A DNA stretch of 64,000 bases from contig NZ_JAIRDQ010000015.1 in assembly GCF_021458635.1 (NCBI RefSeq), forward strand, positions 101,436-165,435. The letters are read 5' to 3'. Each line of letters begins with the position of its first letter. Within the stretch, counting starts at the first letter, position 1. The notes beneath the pieces were generated by a model, which saw only the letters and a list, made by a program, of their open reading frames with translations, searched no databases and was not told where the DNA came from. This stretch comes from Bradyrhizobium monzae (GTDB taxonomy: Bacteria; Pseudomonadota; Alphaproteobacteria; Rhizobiales; Xanthobacteraceae). The translations under genes and the position numbers were made by a program. Positions 46,442-53,908 of the stretch are shown one piece after another.

Positions 46442-46630
46442 GTGGGCGCCGGCGCACATTCCCGGCGCCTCGCTTGGGGCGGCACCAATTACGTCCATCC
46501 CTTGTCCGGCATCCCGATCATGCTCACAGGTCAATACGGCAAGGGCGCGCGTAACACCGCCCGACTCGTCATCGAGATGAGACAGGGCGCGGACGAGACA
46601 CCGGAGCCGTGGGACCGCGGCGACATCTGA
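46442..46630 (+). CDS. Small hypothetical protein, possibly 5'-broken
   Basis: Frame of 62 aa (GGTNYVHPLSGIPIMLTGQY) with very coding-like codon use. Coding character continues upstream of the GTG to a stop at 46403, so the true start is unclear or was lost. An ATG with a good AGGAG site at 46405 opens a different frame. A frameshift in a formerly longer gene is possible. Confidence 0.35.
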   Translation: MGAGAHSRRLAWGGTNYVHPLSGIPIMLTGQYGKGARNTARLVIEMRQGADETPEPWDRGDI

Positions 46631-46696
46631 TCCGTAACGCATTCCGCCACGCATCCGTGACGGAGTCCGTCCGGCATCCGCAACAGAGGAGACGAC

Positions 46697-46900
46697 ATGG
46701 CCCACATGCGAGGCGGCGGCATCGGCAACATGGCCCGCAGCTACGACCACATCCGCCAAGAGGTGATCGACGACATCCGTCAGCGCTTGGTGACCGGCGG
46801 CGGCCTTGCCCACATCACAGAGGACGAGCTCACCCGGCTGATCGGCAAGGCCAGCTTCAAGCGCGAGGAGGGCGCGCTCGACCGCAAACTCCTGCTCTAG
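46697..46900 (+). CDS. Small hypothetical protein
   Basis: Protein of 67 aa (GNMARSYDHIRQEVIDDIRQ, then EDELTRLIGKASFKREEGALD). GAGGAG lies six bases before the ATG. The helical, charged pattern is coding-like. No family recognised. Confidence 0.5.
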   Translation: MAHMRGGGIGNMARSYDHIRQEVIDDIRQRLVTGGGLAHITEDELTRLIGKASFKREEGALDRKLLL

Positions 46901-47112
46901 TGCCTTCAATGGTGGCCAACACCAACCCCGCCGGCGATGGGGCCGGTATTGCCGGCTTCCGACCCGGTACGAGCTTGGGGGCAGCGAGTCACCGCGCGTT
47001 CTCGGATGAGACAGGTGTCTCAGGCACGTCCAGACGGAAATTCGATGCGAGAGAAAAGACTTAGAGCGAGACACCCCGCCGAGCGGCCGTTGAGACACCC
47101 GCAGTGCCACGT

Positions 47113-47352
47113 CTATTTGCGTGCTTCGCGACCAGGTTTGCTCGTCGGCAACCTGAGCAGCTCGGCAGGTTCGACCCGGAGGACCGCAGCGAGCTTGCCC
47201 ACGATCTTCAAGCTCGCGTAGAACGCGCCCTTTTCGAGCTGACTTAGATAGCTTCGGCTTATCTCTGCTTCATACGCAAGATCGTCCTGCGAAAGTCCTT
47301 GGGCGTTTCGCAGCCGGCGAAGATTCGTTGCAAACACCTCTCGCAAGTCCAT
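47113..47352 (-). CDS. XRE-family HTH repressor
   Basis: Small Cro/CI-type DNA-binding protein of 79 aa. The HTH is LRNAQGLSQDDLAYEAEISR followed by SYLSQLEKG. Such stand-alone repressors control mobile-element genes or act as restriction-modification controllers. An AT-rich dyad just upstream (47371-47402) is a likely operator and promoter. It is divergent from the membrane protein gene at 47473. Confidence 0.85.
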   Translation of the reverse strand: MDLREVFATNLRRLRNAQGLSQDDLAYEAEISRSYLSQLEKGAFYASLKIVGKLAAVLRVEPAELLRLPTSKPGREARK

Positions 47353-47370
47353 GCGAGAAGCGAAAACATC

Positions 47371-47402
47371 TGTTCAAAATATACACCTCGATATATAGAA
47401 CA
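47371..47402. promoter_or_regulatory. AT-rich dyad between XRE gene and 47473 gene
   Basis: TGTTC at 47371-47375 and GAACA at 47398-47402 flank ATATA/TATAT half sites. Located 19 bp before the XRE start codon. Candidate autoregulatory operator. Confidence 0.45.
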
Positions 47403-47472
47403 AAATGCCAAATCGCCAAAACTGAATGGCCTTAAAGCTAATTCTAGACGCCCGCAAAGAGGAAAGGCCGAG

Positions 47473-48054
47473 ATGAAGGCGTTAGTGACTATGCTTGGAT
47501 TCATGGGCGGAGCGTTTGTTGCCGCACTCGGTTTCGTCATTGTAGGTTTACTGGCATTCGGAGACGGCCCCTACAGAGGGCCCACATGGTTTGTTTACGC
47601 GGGCCCAGGTGCGGTTCTTGGGGTAGGTTGGGGTGTCGCGGAGTGGGCTCGTAACCGCTTCGCCTCTTCGAACCTTTCTCAGAAGAAAACGATCTCAAGC
47701 ATCATTGGCTTGGTCATTCTGATGGGCGGCGCGGTGGTGGCTGGCAAATATGCAGGAAAATGGGCGGCCGAACTTGATCTGAAGCCGCAAGGCATCTCTC
47801 AGATCGATCGGAACGACATCATCAACCTCGTCAAGCAGCAGTGCGAGAGGGAGGCCCCGCGAAAGGCGGTATTCAAAGGCGCTAACGCTTCTCGTGTTGT
47901 GGTCTTCTGCCAATGTTTCGGAGACACTGCCGGCTCGATACTGACCCGTGCAGATGCAGATTTCATGATCCAGAACGTCTCAATGCCCACTTCGCTGGAA
48001 AAGCGCGTCCAGGATCTCGGCGTCGATTGCCTTAAGAAATCCGGGGTGCTCTGA
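47473..48054 (+). CDS. Membrane-anchored hypothetical protein
   Basis: Protein of 193 aa with three hydrophobic segments (LGFMGGAFVAALGFVIVGLL; WFVYAGPGAVLGVGWGV; IIGLVILMGGAVVAGKYAG) and a soluble C-terminal half holding four cysteines (QQCEREAP, VVVFCQCFG, DCLKK). GAGGAAAGG precedes the ATG at 47473. No family recognised. Heads a row of small same-strand genes. Confidence 0.65.
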   Translation: MKALVTMLGFMGGAFVAALGFVIVGLLAFGDGPYRGPTWFVYAGPGAVLGVGWGVAEWARNRFASSNLSQKKTISSIIGLVILMGGAVVAGKYAGKWAAELDLKPQGISQIDRNDIINLVKQQCEREAPRKAVFKGANASRVVVFCQCFGDTAGSILTRADADFMIQNVSMPTSLEKRVQDLGVDCLKKSGVL

Positions 48055-48134
48055 AATGACCTCGACTGCGCACGACGAACGGTGCCCCGTACGCTTGGCG
48101 TCCTCGTTGCTATCGCAATGATGGAGTAGCCGTA

Positions 48135-48482
48135 ATGAGCACTGAGCTCGACGAGCTCTCATACTGTTGGCAAGCGAACGCCAATCTGTCTCAGCGGAAT
48201 GAGGAGCTGGAGCAAAAAGTCAGGGATCATCGCTCTTTCTGGATTATGGCCGCCACGATCGTTCCGTCTGTGATTTTGATCTTGTTTTCCAGCATTCCGA
48301 AAAGAGACGTGTTCGAAGGAGCAAATCGCTGCCAAACCCTGAGGTGGATGGCTCGCGCAGCCCGCTCGAATCTTAGCCATGAAACTGACGAAAAGGCGAT
48401 CGCTGCGATGTCGTCAGTGGAAGCCGCGCTTGCAGAGTGCAGCCCTTACGATTTCGGCGACGATCCTCCTCAAGAGGAGTGA
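48135..48482 (+). CDS. Coiled-coil, single-pass membrane hypothetical protein
   Basis: Protein of 115 aa. It has a short coiled coil (NANLSQRNEELEQKVRDH), one transmembrane helix (WIMAATIVPSVILILFSS) and an acidic tail. GGAG lies eight bases before the ATG. Function unknown. Confidence 0.6.
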   Translation: MSTELDELSYCWQANANLSQRNEELEQKVRDHRSFWIMAATIVPSVILILFSSIPKRDVFEGANRCQTLRWMARAARSNLSHETDEKAIAAMSSVEAALAECSPYDFGDDPPQEE

Positions 48483-48512
48483 GCGTCGGCCCGTCCAAGG
48501 TCAGAAAAGCAT

Positions 48513-48872
48513 ATGAGATTCAAGCCCGAACAGCACTTCAGAATGGCGGACCGGTTGAGTGAGTTGGCGCTGAATCAGACCGATCTGAAGAGAATTGCTG
48601 AGCTGGAGGCGCTGGCTCGGGTTTTCCGCAGACTTGCCGTCAGGGCTTACATGTCGACAGATCCTAGTATGAAGCGGCGCGATTGGAGCGAGTTCACGGA
48701 TGAAACGACGCTCGTGGGCTTGATCGATCCACCGACACTTTGGGGTCCATTGGAGGAATGGGAAAGCTTTTTGAAGGACCTAGAAAGCATGCCTCCCTCG
48801 AAGCAGTTGAGGCTCCTCATTGAACAAGCTGAAGAGGCGATCGTTCGAAGGAAGCTGGGATTGGTTCTCTAG
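48513..48872 (+). CDS. Helical hypothetical protein
   Basis: Soluble helical protein of 119 aa (FRMADRLSELALNQTDLKRI, then LEALARVFRRLAVRAY). No family recognised. The next gene begins 40 bp later. Confidence 0.55.
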   Translation: MRFKPEQHFRMADRLSELALNQTDLKRIAELEALARVFRRLAVRAYMSTDPSMKRRDWSEFTDETTLVGLIDPPTLWGPLEEWESFLKDLESMPPSKQLRLLIEQAEEAIVRRKLGLVL

Positions 48873-48912
48873 TGTTGATAGCGCGCTACTTTCAGCTGAA
48901 TGGGACCTTCGC

Positions 48913-49248
48913 ATGCACGCGCCTGATTTCGACGAATCGTTCGATTCCGACTCCTTTTTTAAGGAGCGGTGGGCAGAGGTCCCGGAGCAGATCCGGAAGG
49001 ACGTTGAGCGGCATGTGTTAGCCCACTTGCCAGCCGACGCGCTGGCAAAGTTGCGCGAGCTGCACGCCTGCGGAATCCCTCTCAGTTCTGATCCGGCGTT
49101 CTTTCATTTCGGCGGCGGGATGGCTGTCCGAAACCTTTGCCGAGAACGGCTTAGTGACGACGAGCTCGTGGCCTGCGGCGGGTTCGGCGCCGATTGGGAC
49201 AACTGTTACATCGGGGTTCTCGCGGCGATCGCTGCGACGCGCCAGTAG
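48913..49248 (+). CDS. Hypothetical protein, DUF6794-like C-terminus
   Basis: Protein of 111 aa. FFHFGGGMAVRNLCRERLSD resembles the HFGxGMxxRN motif of DUF6794 proteins (from memory, not searched). The ATG at 48913 with GGGA upstream is preferred to a TTG at 48820 that would overlap the previous gene by 53 bp. Function unknown. Confidence 0.55.
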   Translation: MHAPDFDESFDSDSFFKERWAEVPEQIRKDVERHVLAHLPADALAKLRELHACGIPLSSDPAFFHFGGGMAVRNLCRERLSDDELVACGGFGADWDNCYIGVLAAIAATRQ

Positions 49249-49735
49249 CTCGGACCGGGCGAGTCGCGGGAAAGACCATGATCCAAGCTGAGCAGCGCAA
49301 CCGGCCCGCGCCGCCCGCCGGCTGAGGCAATGAAGACGACGCCCGCCCGTTCACGCTGGCGGTCCTCTACTCCGTGTGATCTCATGTATCAAAAATGAAT
49401 AGACCGAGCACGTAGCCAGTCGGCTTCTGGCCGATTTGCGAAGTTGCAGCGCGTCTGACGCAGGTCTGCTCATCGCGGCAGACCGGACCAGATTTGCTCA
49501 ACCCGAGTTCTTCGCATTTTGACCCAGAGCCGACATGGTTGGGCCGCTTGGTCACGCGCTTTTCCGTACCAAACCCGACAATGCCCAGGCGATCGCTAAA
49601 CCGAGCAGCTGCACGACAGATCTTGCCACCTCAGCTCTTACTTCTTATCGCTCTACCTTAGCGAGAACAGGGTGAAAATCTTGACTAGCGATAATGCCCT
49701 GATGGCATCGAAACTATTCGAGCCAGGGAGTGACC
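49249..49735. other. Intergenic, 487 bp
   Basis: No supported gene or clear terminator was found. Composition is mixed. It precedes the second large serine recombinase and should include its promoter. Confidence 0.4.
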
Positions 49736-51583
49736 ATGTCCCACCACCTCGCATCAGAAGTCGATGGCCCGATCCGTGCAGCGCAATACTTGCGCATGTC
49801 GTCGGAAAACCAACGATACTCGACTGAAAATCAGCGGGACGCGATTGCAGAATATGCTCAACATCATGGATTCAGCATCGTCGCCACGTACATCGACGCT
49901 GGAAAAAGCGGACTTTCCCTGAAAGGCCGTGGCGCATTGAAGCAACTTCTCAGCGATGCGCTCGCAGCTAAGCGAAACTTTGATGTCGTCCTAGTTCTTG
50001 ATGTCAGCCGCTGGGGGCGGTTTCAGGACCCTGATCAAGCCGCACACTACGAGTTTCTATGCCGGGAAGCTGGAGTTCGGATCGTGTACTGCGCCGAGCC
50101 GTTCGGTGATGACATTACTCCTAGCACGACCATCGTTAAGCATCTGAAACGGGTGATGGCTGGTGAATATAGCCGCGATCTTTCTGTAAAGCTCGCTCGC
50201 GCACATCTTCAACAAGCGCGATTGGGCTTTCGCCAAGGCGGCAGTTTGCTCTACGGATTTCGGCGGCTTCTGGTCGATGCTGATCGAAATCCCAAGCAAC
50301 TGTTGAACAGCGGAGACAAAAAAGCACTTAGCGATGACAAAGTAATCGTTGTTCCCGGACCGTCGGAAGAGCTCGATGTGATCCGACGCATATTCAGCCT
50401 ATTCGTTCAGCGTCGCTTGACTGCGACCGAGATAGCCCAGCGTTTCGCCAACGAAGGCGTGAAGGGCATTGGGGGCGGCCCGCTAAGCGCCGTGACCATT
50501 CGGCATATTCTTTCCAGTGAACTCTGCATCGGGAAAATGACTTACAATCTGAGTACTAGCAGGTTGCAGGGTCGCACATCGAAGAACCCGGAAGCGCTGT
50601 GGGTACGATTTTCGGCTTTCGAGCCGATAGTGTCACTTTCGCAGTTTCGGAAGGCTCAGGAGCTTCGCCAAGCTGCAAATCGACGTTGGAGCAAGGAAAC
50701 CCTCACGAAAAAATTGCAGTCGCTGCTGGCTAAGGAAGGCCACCTTTCGCAGAAGATACTAAATAACTCTGCGGGCGCTCCAGCTGCGGAAACCGTCGTC
50801 AGCCACTTTGGCTCGCTTAAGGCCGCATATGCAGCGATAGGCTACGACCCGCCTGACATTCCTCCCTTTGGAAATAACGGGAAGCACTGGAGCAAGCAGG
50901 CTGTTCTGATCGGATTACGGAAGCTTTACGCCGCTAACGGATACATATCCAATCGGCTCATAGATGGCTTTAGCGAACTGCCTTCCCAGTGCCATATCCG
51001 GCGTCACTTCGGCTCAATCGCTCAAGCGATGAAACAGGCAGGGGTGCCTCTCTCATCTCACAGTGAAAGACAGCGTTATAGCTGGAAACGAAGAAAGGCG
51101 TCTGGCTGCGATGATTATTTCCACGGTGTGCGCTGGACAAACACGCAGCTTCTTCGCGCACTACGCCGTCTCCACAGGGGGTACGGCTATATTTCTGCTG
51201 ATCTTCTCGACTGGAATGGAGCTTCGCCCACCGCGTACTATTACATAAAACGGTTTGGCTCGCTCACCAAAGCGAGACGTTTGGCGAAGCTACCCGTCCC
51301 AACGCACTCGCAAATTATGGCAGCGGCTTTGAAGCGGAAAAAAGAGGGGACGAAAATCGAACGACCCGCGAGCGGTCATGTAGGGCGCTCCAGCCTGCGA
51401 TACCGATCAGAGAAGATTTTGGCGGGTCTACAACGCCTTGCCAAACGGAAAAGGATGATTTCAGCTCGTCTGATTGATGAGGATGCCAGCTTACCTTCGT
51501 CGGCCACTGTCGTTTGTCATTTTGGTTCGTTATCAGCCGCTTACAAGCTGGCCGGTCTAGGTTCTGTACCCATAAACGGTTGA
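49736..51583 (+). CDS. Large serine recombinase with four homing-endonuclease-associated repeats, 3' end replaced by IS
   Basis: Recombinase of 615 aa. The resolvase domain has nucleophile S22 (YLRMSSENQ), DAGKSGLSLKGR and LVLDVSRWGRFQD. The Recombinase domain is near 165-310. The C-terminal half is four repeats at about 318-370, 385-437, 467-519 and 557-608, each ending FGS(L/I)xxA. The last seven codons (GSVPING plus stop) are encoded by the left end of the IS at 51561, so the protein is a truncated and resealed version. AGGGAG precedes the ATG at 49736. It resembles the recombinase at 40662, which has one repeat. Confidence 0.88.
   Translation: MSHHLASEVDGPIRAAQYLRMSSENQRYSTENQRDAIAEYAQHHGFSIVATYIDAGKSGLSLKGRGALKQLLSDALAAKRNFDVVLVLDVSRWGRFQDPDQAAHYEFLCREAGVRIVYCAEPFGDDITPSTTIVKHLKRVMAGEYSRDLSVKLARAHLQQARLGFRQGGSLLYGFRRLLVDADRNPKQLLNSGDKKALSDDKVIVVPGPSEELDVIRRIFSLFVQRRLTATEIAQRFANEGVKGIGGGPLSAVTIRHILSSELCIGKMTYNLSTSRLQGRTSKNPEALWVRFSAFEPIVSLSQFRKAQELRQAANRRWSKETLTKKLQSLLAKEGHLSQKILNNSAGAPAAETVVSHFGSLKAAYAAIGYDPPDIPPFGNNGKHWSKQAVLIGLRKLYAANGYISNRLIDGFSELPSQCHIRRHFGSIAQAMKQAGVPLSSHSERQRYSWKRRKASGCDDYFHGVRWTNTQLLRALRRLHRGYGYISADLLDWNGASPTAYYYIKRFGSLTKARRLAKLPVPTHSQIMAAALKRKKEGTKIERPASGHVGRSSLRYRSEKILAGLQRLAKRKRMISARLIDEDASLPSSATVVCHFGSLSAAYKLAGLGSVPING
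51557..51560. repeat. Left CTAG target duplication of the IS
   Basis: CTAG here and at 52392-52395 flank the element; removing one copy with the IS restores an open frame in the recombinase. Confidence 0.75.
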
Positions 51584-52391
51584 GCCTTTTCGGCGGTCGT
51601 GATTCAAGGTCTGGGGAGGACCTTGGTCATGGCTCGTTACGACGTTTCGGAAGCCGAGTGGCGTCTGATTGCGCCGCTTTTGCCCAACAAGCCGCGTGGC
51701 GTTGCGCGAGTGGATGATCGGCGCATCATCAACGCGATCTTCTACGTTTTGCGGACCGGCTCGCCCTGGCGAGATCTGCCGAGCCGTTACGGCCCGTATA
51801 CGACGGCCTACAATCGCTACAACCGCTGGTCCAAGGCCGGGATCTGGCTGCGGATATTCGAGACGCTTGCGGCCCAATCGCCCCAATCCTTACACTTGAT
51901 CGACTCGTCGATCATTCGCGCTCACCAGCACGCCGCCGGCGGAAAAAAGGGGGCCCGGATCACGCCATCGGTCGTTCTCGTGGAGGACTGAGCACCAAGC
52001 TCAATGCCGTCGTGGACGAAAAAGGCTTGCCCTTGCGGATCGTGCTCTCGGCCGGCCAAGCCTCCGACAAGGCCGCCGTCGCAGCCCTGCTGGCAGGGTT
52101 GCCTCCGGCACAAGCCCTCATCGCCGACCGCGGCTACGACGCCCAAGCCATTGTCGAAATGGTCCGCCAGCGCGGCGGCGAGGCGCACATTCCGACCCAA
52201 CGCGATCGCAAAACTCAGCGCTCGGTCGATCCGGTCCTCTACCGCCAACGCAACCTGATCGAACGCTTCTTCTGTAAACTCAAACATTTCCGCCGTGTCG
52301 CCACGCGCTTCGACAAGCTCGCCAGAAACTTCCTCGCCGCTGTCCTGCTGGCATCAACAAGACTTTGGCTCAGGGCTTATGAGTCCACGAC
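51561..52391 (+). mobile_element. IS5-family insertion sequence (IS427-like), 831 bp
   Basis: Imperfect terminal inverted repeats of about 25 bp are seen: the left end begins GTTCTGTACCCATAAAC, and the right end read inward begins GTCGTGGACTCATAAGC; both continue to TGAGCC. A CTAG duplication flanks the element. The single transposase is made by a -1 frameshift. The insertion lies in the 3' end of the serine recombinase gene. Confidence 0.85.
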
Positions 52392-52395
52392 CTAG
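51629..52395 (+). CDS. IS5-family transposase, made by programmed -1 frameshift
   Basis: ORF A runs 51629-51991 (120 aa) and ORF B continues to 52395. The slippery heptamer A-AAA-AAG is at 51943-51949; slipping back one base gives a 255 aa fusion. ORF A has the DUF4096 N-terminal part (YDVSEAEWRLIAPLLPNKPR) and the first DDE Asp (LHLIDSSIIRAHQHAAG). ORF B has GGLSTKLNAVVD, the second Asp (ALIADRGYDA) and the Glu region (RNLIERFFCKLKHFRRVATR). Its TAG stop is completed by the duplicated target CTAG. Confidence 0.87.
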
Positions 52396-52442
52396 TTCGC
52401 CTTGAAGGAAAGCTCGTGCGGTTCGGCCCGTCTGCCAGATAG
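52396..52442 (+). pseudogene. Displaced 3' end of the serine recombinase gene
   Basis: When the IS and one CTAG are removed, the recombinase frame continues after LAGL as VRLEGKLVRFGPSAR and stops at TAG 52440-52442. This is the ancestral C-terminus, now separated from its gene by the IS. Confidence 0.8.
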
Positions 52443-52575
52443 CGACCGCGAATTATTCCGTTTTGGCCCTTCCGCTAATGGCCCGATTCGGATCTCCGAG
52501 GATGTCCGGTTTCGCGCCGCTGCTAGGGGTATAGCAGACATCACGCTACGAACCGCGTAGGCAAGTGTGCACGCC

Positions 52576-53253
52576 CTAGGACAACATCGATTGCACTGAT
52601 GACGGTGAGAACGGCACTCCGCGTTCGTTCACATATCCCAGCCGGGCAAGCTCCTCAGCAACGGCGCGCAATGAACGCTGGCCTCCCTTAGGCGAGCGAC
52701 GTCTGAGCCGCCGAGCTTCCTTCACCAGTTCGGGGTTAATCTCAGCCCATGACTTGCGACCCTCAACCTTGCCGACGAGCTCTCGTTTGCGCTGGCGAGC
52801 CGCTTTCAACTTTGCGACCAGCCTAGCCTTCTCGTACTGGTGAAACGCGCCGGCAATCTGCCGCATCATCACGCGCGATGGGTCGCTGCTGTCGGTCAGA
52901 TCGTCTCCGTTCGCCGTCAGCACGCGGACACCACGGTTGATTAACGCCAGAATGCCAAGCTCCTGGGTCATGAGCTCGCGGGCGAAGCGGCTTGCGTCCT
53001 CGACGAGGACCGTTCTGACGCCGTTGCCCTCAATGCGATCCAGCAGGGCTGTGAAGCCCGCCCGGCTCTCGATGGGGTCAGCCCCCGATACAGCCGCGTC
53101 ATTGAACTCGCCGACCAGTTCGAACCCGGCACGTTTGGCAAAACCCTCAATCGCAGCCCGCTGCCGCTTGTCGCTATCTTTATCGGCTCCGACGTTGGCG
53201 GCGGACGAGGTTCGGATATAGGCGACTGCCGCCCGTTTTGCTCTTCCTGCCAT
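52576..53253 (-). CDS. Small serine recombinase (resolvase-type)
   Basis: Protein of 225 aa. The resolvase fold shows VAYIRTSSAANVG with the catalytic Ser, SRAGFTALLDRI, and LVEDASRFARELM. A basic helix (KLKAARQRKRELVGK) and a C-terminal HTH-like region (LRAVAEELARLGYVNERG) follow. The start at 53253 (MAGRAKR) excludes a non-conserved extension. A third, distinct serine recombinase in the island, oriented opposite to its neighbours. Confidence 0.85.
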   Translation of the reverse strand: MAGRAKRAAVAYIRTSSAANVGADKDSDKRQRAAIEGFAKRAGFELVGEFNDAAVSGADPIESRAGFTALLDRIEGNGVRTVLVEDASRFARELMTQELGILALINRGVRVLTANGDDLTDSSDPSRVMMRQIAGAFHQYEKARLVAKLKAARQRKRELVGKVEGRKSWAEINPELVKEARRLRRRSPKGGQRSLRAVAEELARLGYVNERGVPFSPSSVQSMLS

Positions 53254-53908
53254 AGACTTGCGCTCCAGATCTGTACGGATTTCTTTGAGAATCGCGGCCA
53301 CGCTGAGGAATCGCGTCTCCCAAGTCAGGGATGACACGGGCAGGGACCTACGCGAGGCGATCAGCGGAACGGGGCTCCTCCAAACTCGATTTATCAGCGT
53401 ATTGAATTCTTGATCAAATTTCGACTAGCGGCGAGGTTCTTAGCGACCTGCTACGGTGCTAACCTACGTATCGCGAACCGGAAGTTCATGACCTCCTGGA
53501 GACGTGTTAGCCGTGTACAAGCACGTAGCTACACGTATATTGCCTCAAACATTTGGCGGAGTTTGCTCATCAAAGCCCCCAAAAGTCGCACCTCGCATTT
53601 CGTCGAACAAAACTTCCTGATATCGGTGTTCGGAGTTTCCCACGACTAGGTGTTGCTCACGCAAGGGGGCATTCGGTCTTCATCGTGCCACCAGCGACAA
53701 CCGGTCGTCGCTGCAGTCGGTCCAGCATCCCGCTTCGCGGCACTATGCTGATGCTCTTGGTGCTGCTTTCCGGCCGGCCTTCATCGCCACTCCGGCCTTT
53801 TCGACACTCCGGTCACATCAATGCCTGGATAATCGGCGTAAGCGATTGCCCTAAGGGACATCGGATGCCAAAATGTCAAAAATCGACACAAGCTGATTCG
53901 GGGGTCCA
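53254..53908. other. Intergenic, 655 bp, before the restriction block
   Basis: No convincing gene. Base composition is lower in GC than in the core. The last 60 bp hold the probable promoter and a GGGGG ribosome site of the methyltransferase gene. Confidence 0.45.

Larger units (their letters stand above)
46093..47097. repeat. Cluster of TGAGACA / TGTCTCA motifs
   Basis: Eight exact copies of the heptamer on either strand are found: 46093-46099 and 46100-46106 (abutting, forming a 14 bp palindrome), 46171-46177, 46183-46189, 46578-46584, 47007-47013 and 47016-47022 (inverted, two-base spacer), and 47091-47097. Two CGAGACA variants are at 46594 and 47067. About 0.1 would be expected by chance in 1 kb. 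Operators or iteron-like sites are possible. Confidence 0.7.

Noticed and set aside
46340..47110. Minus-strand frame of 256 aa
   Set aside because: Low-information sequence opposite small plus-strand frames that have better ribosome sites and codon use.
53410..53649. 79 aa frame before the methyltransferase gene
   Set aside because: No ribosome site, no homology-like pattern, composition like non-coding DNA.
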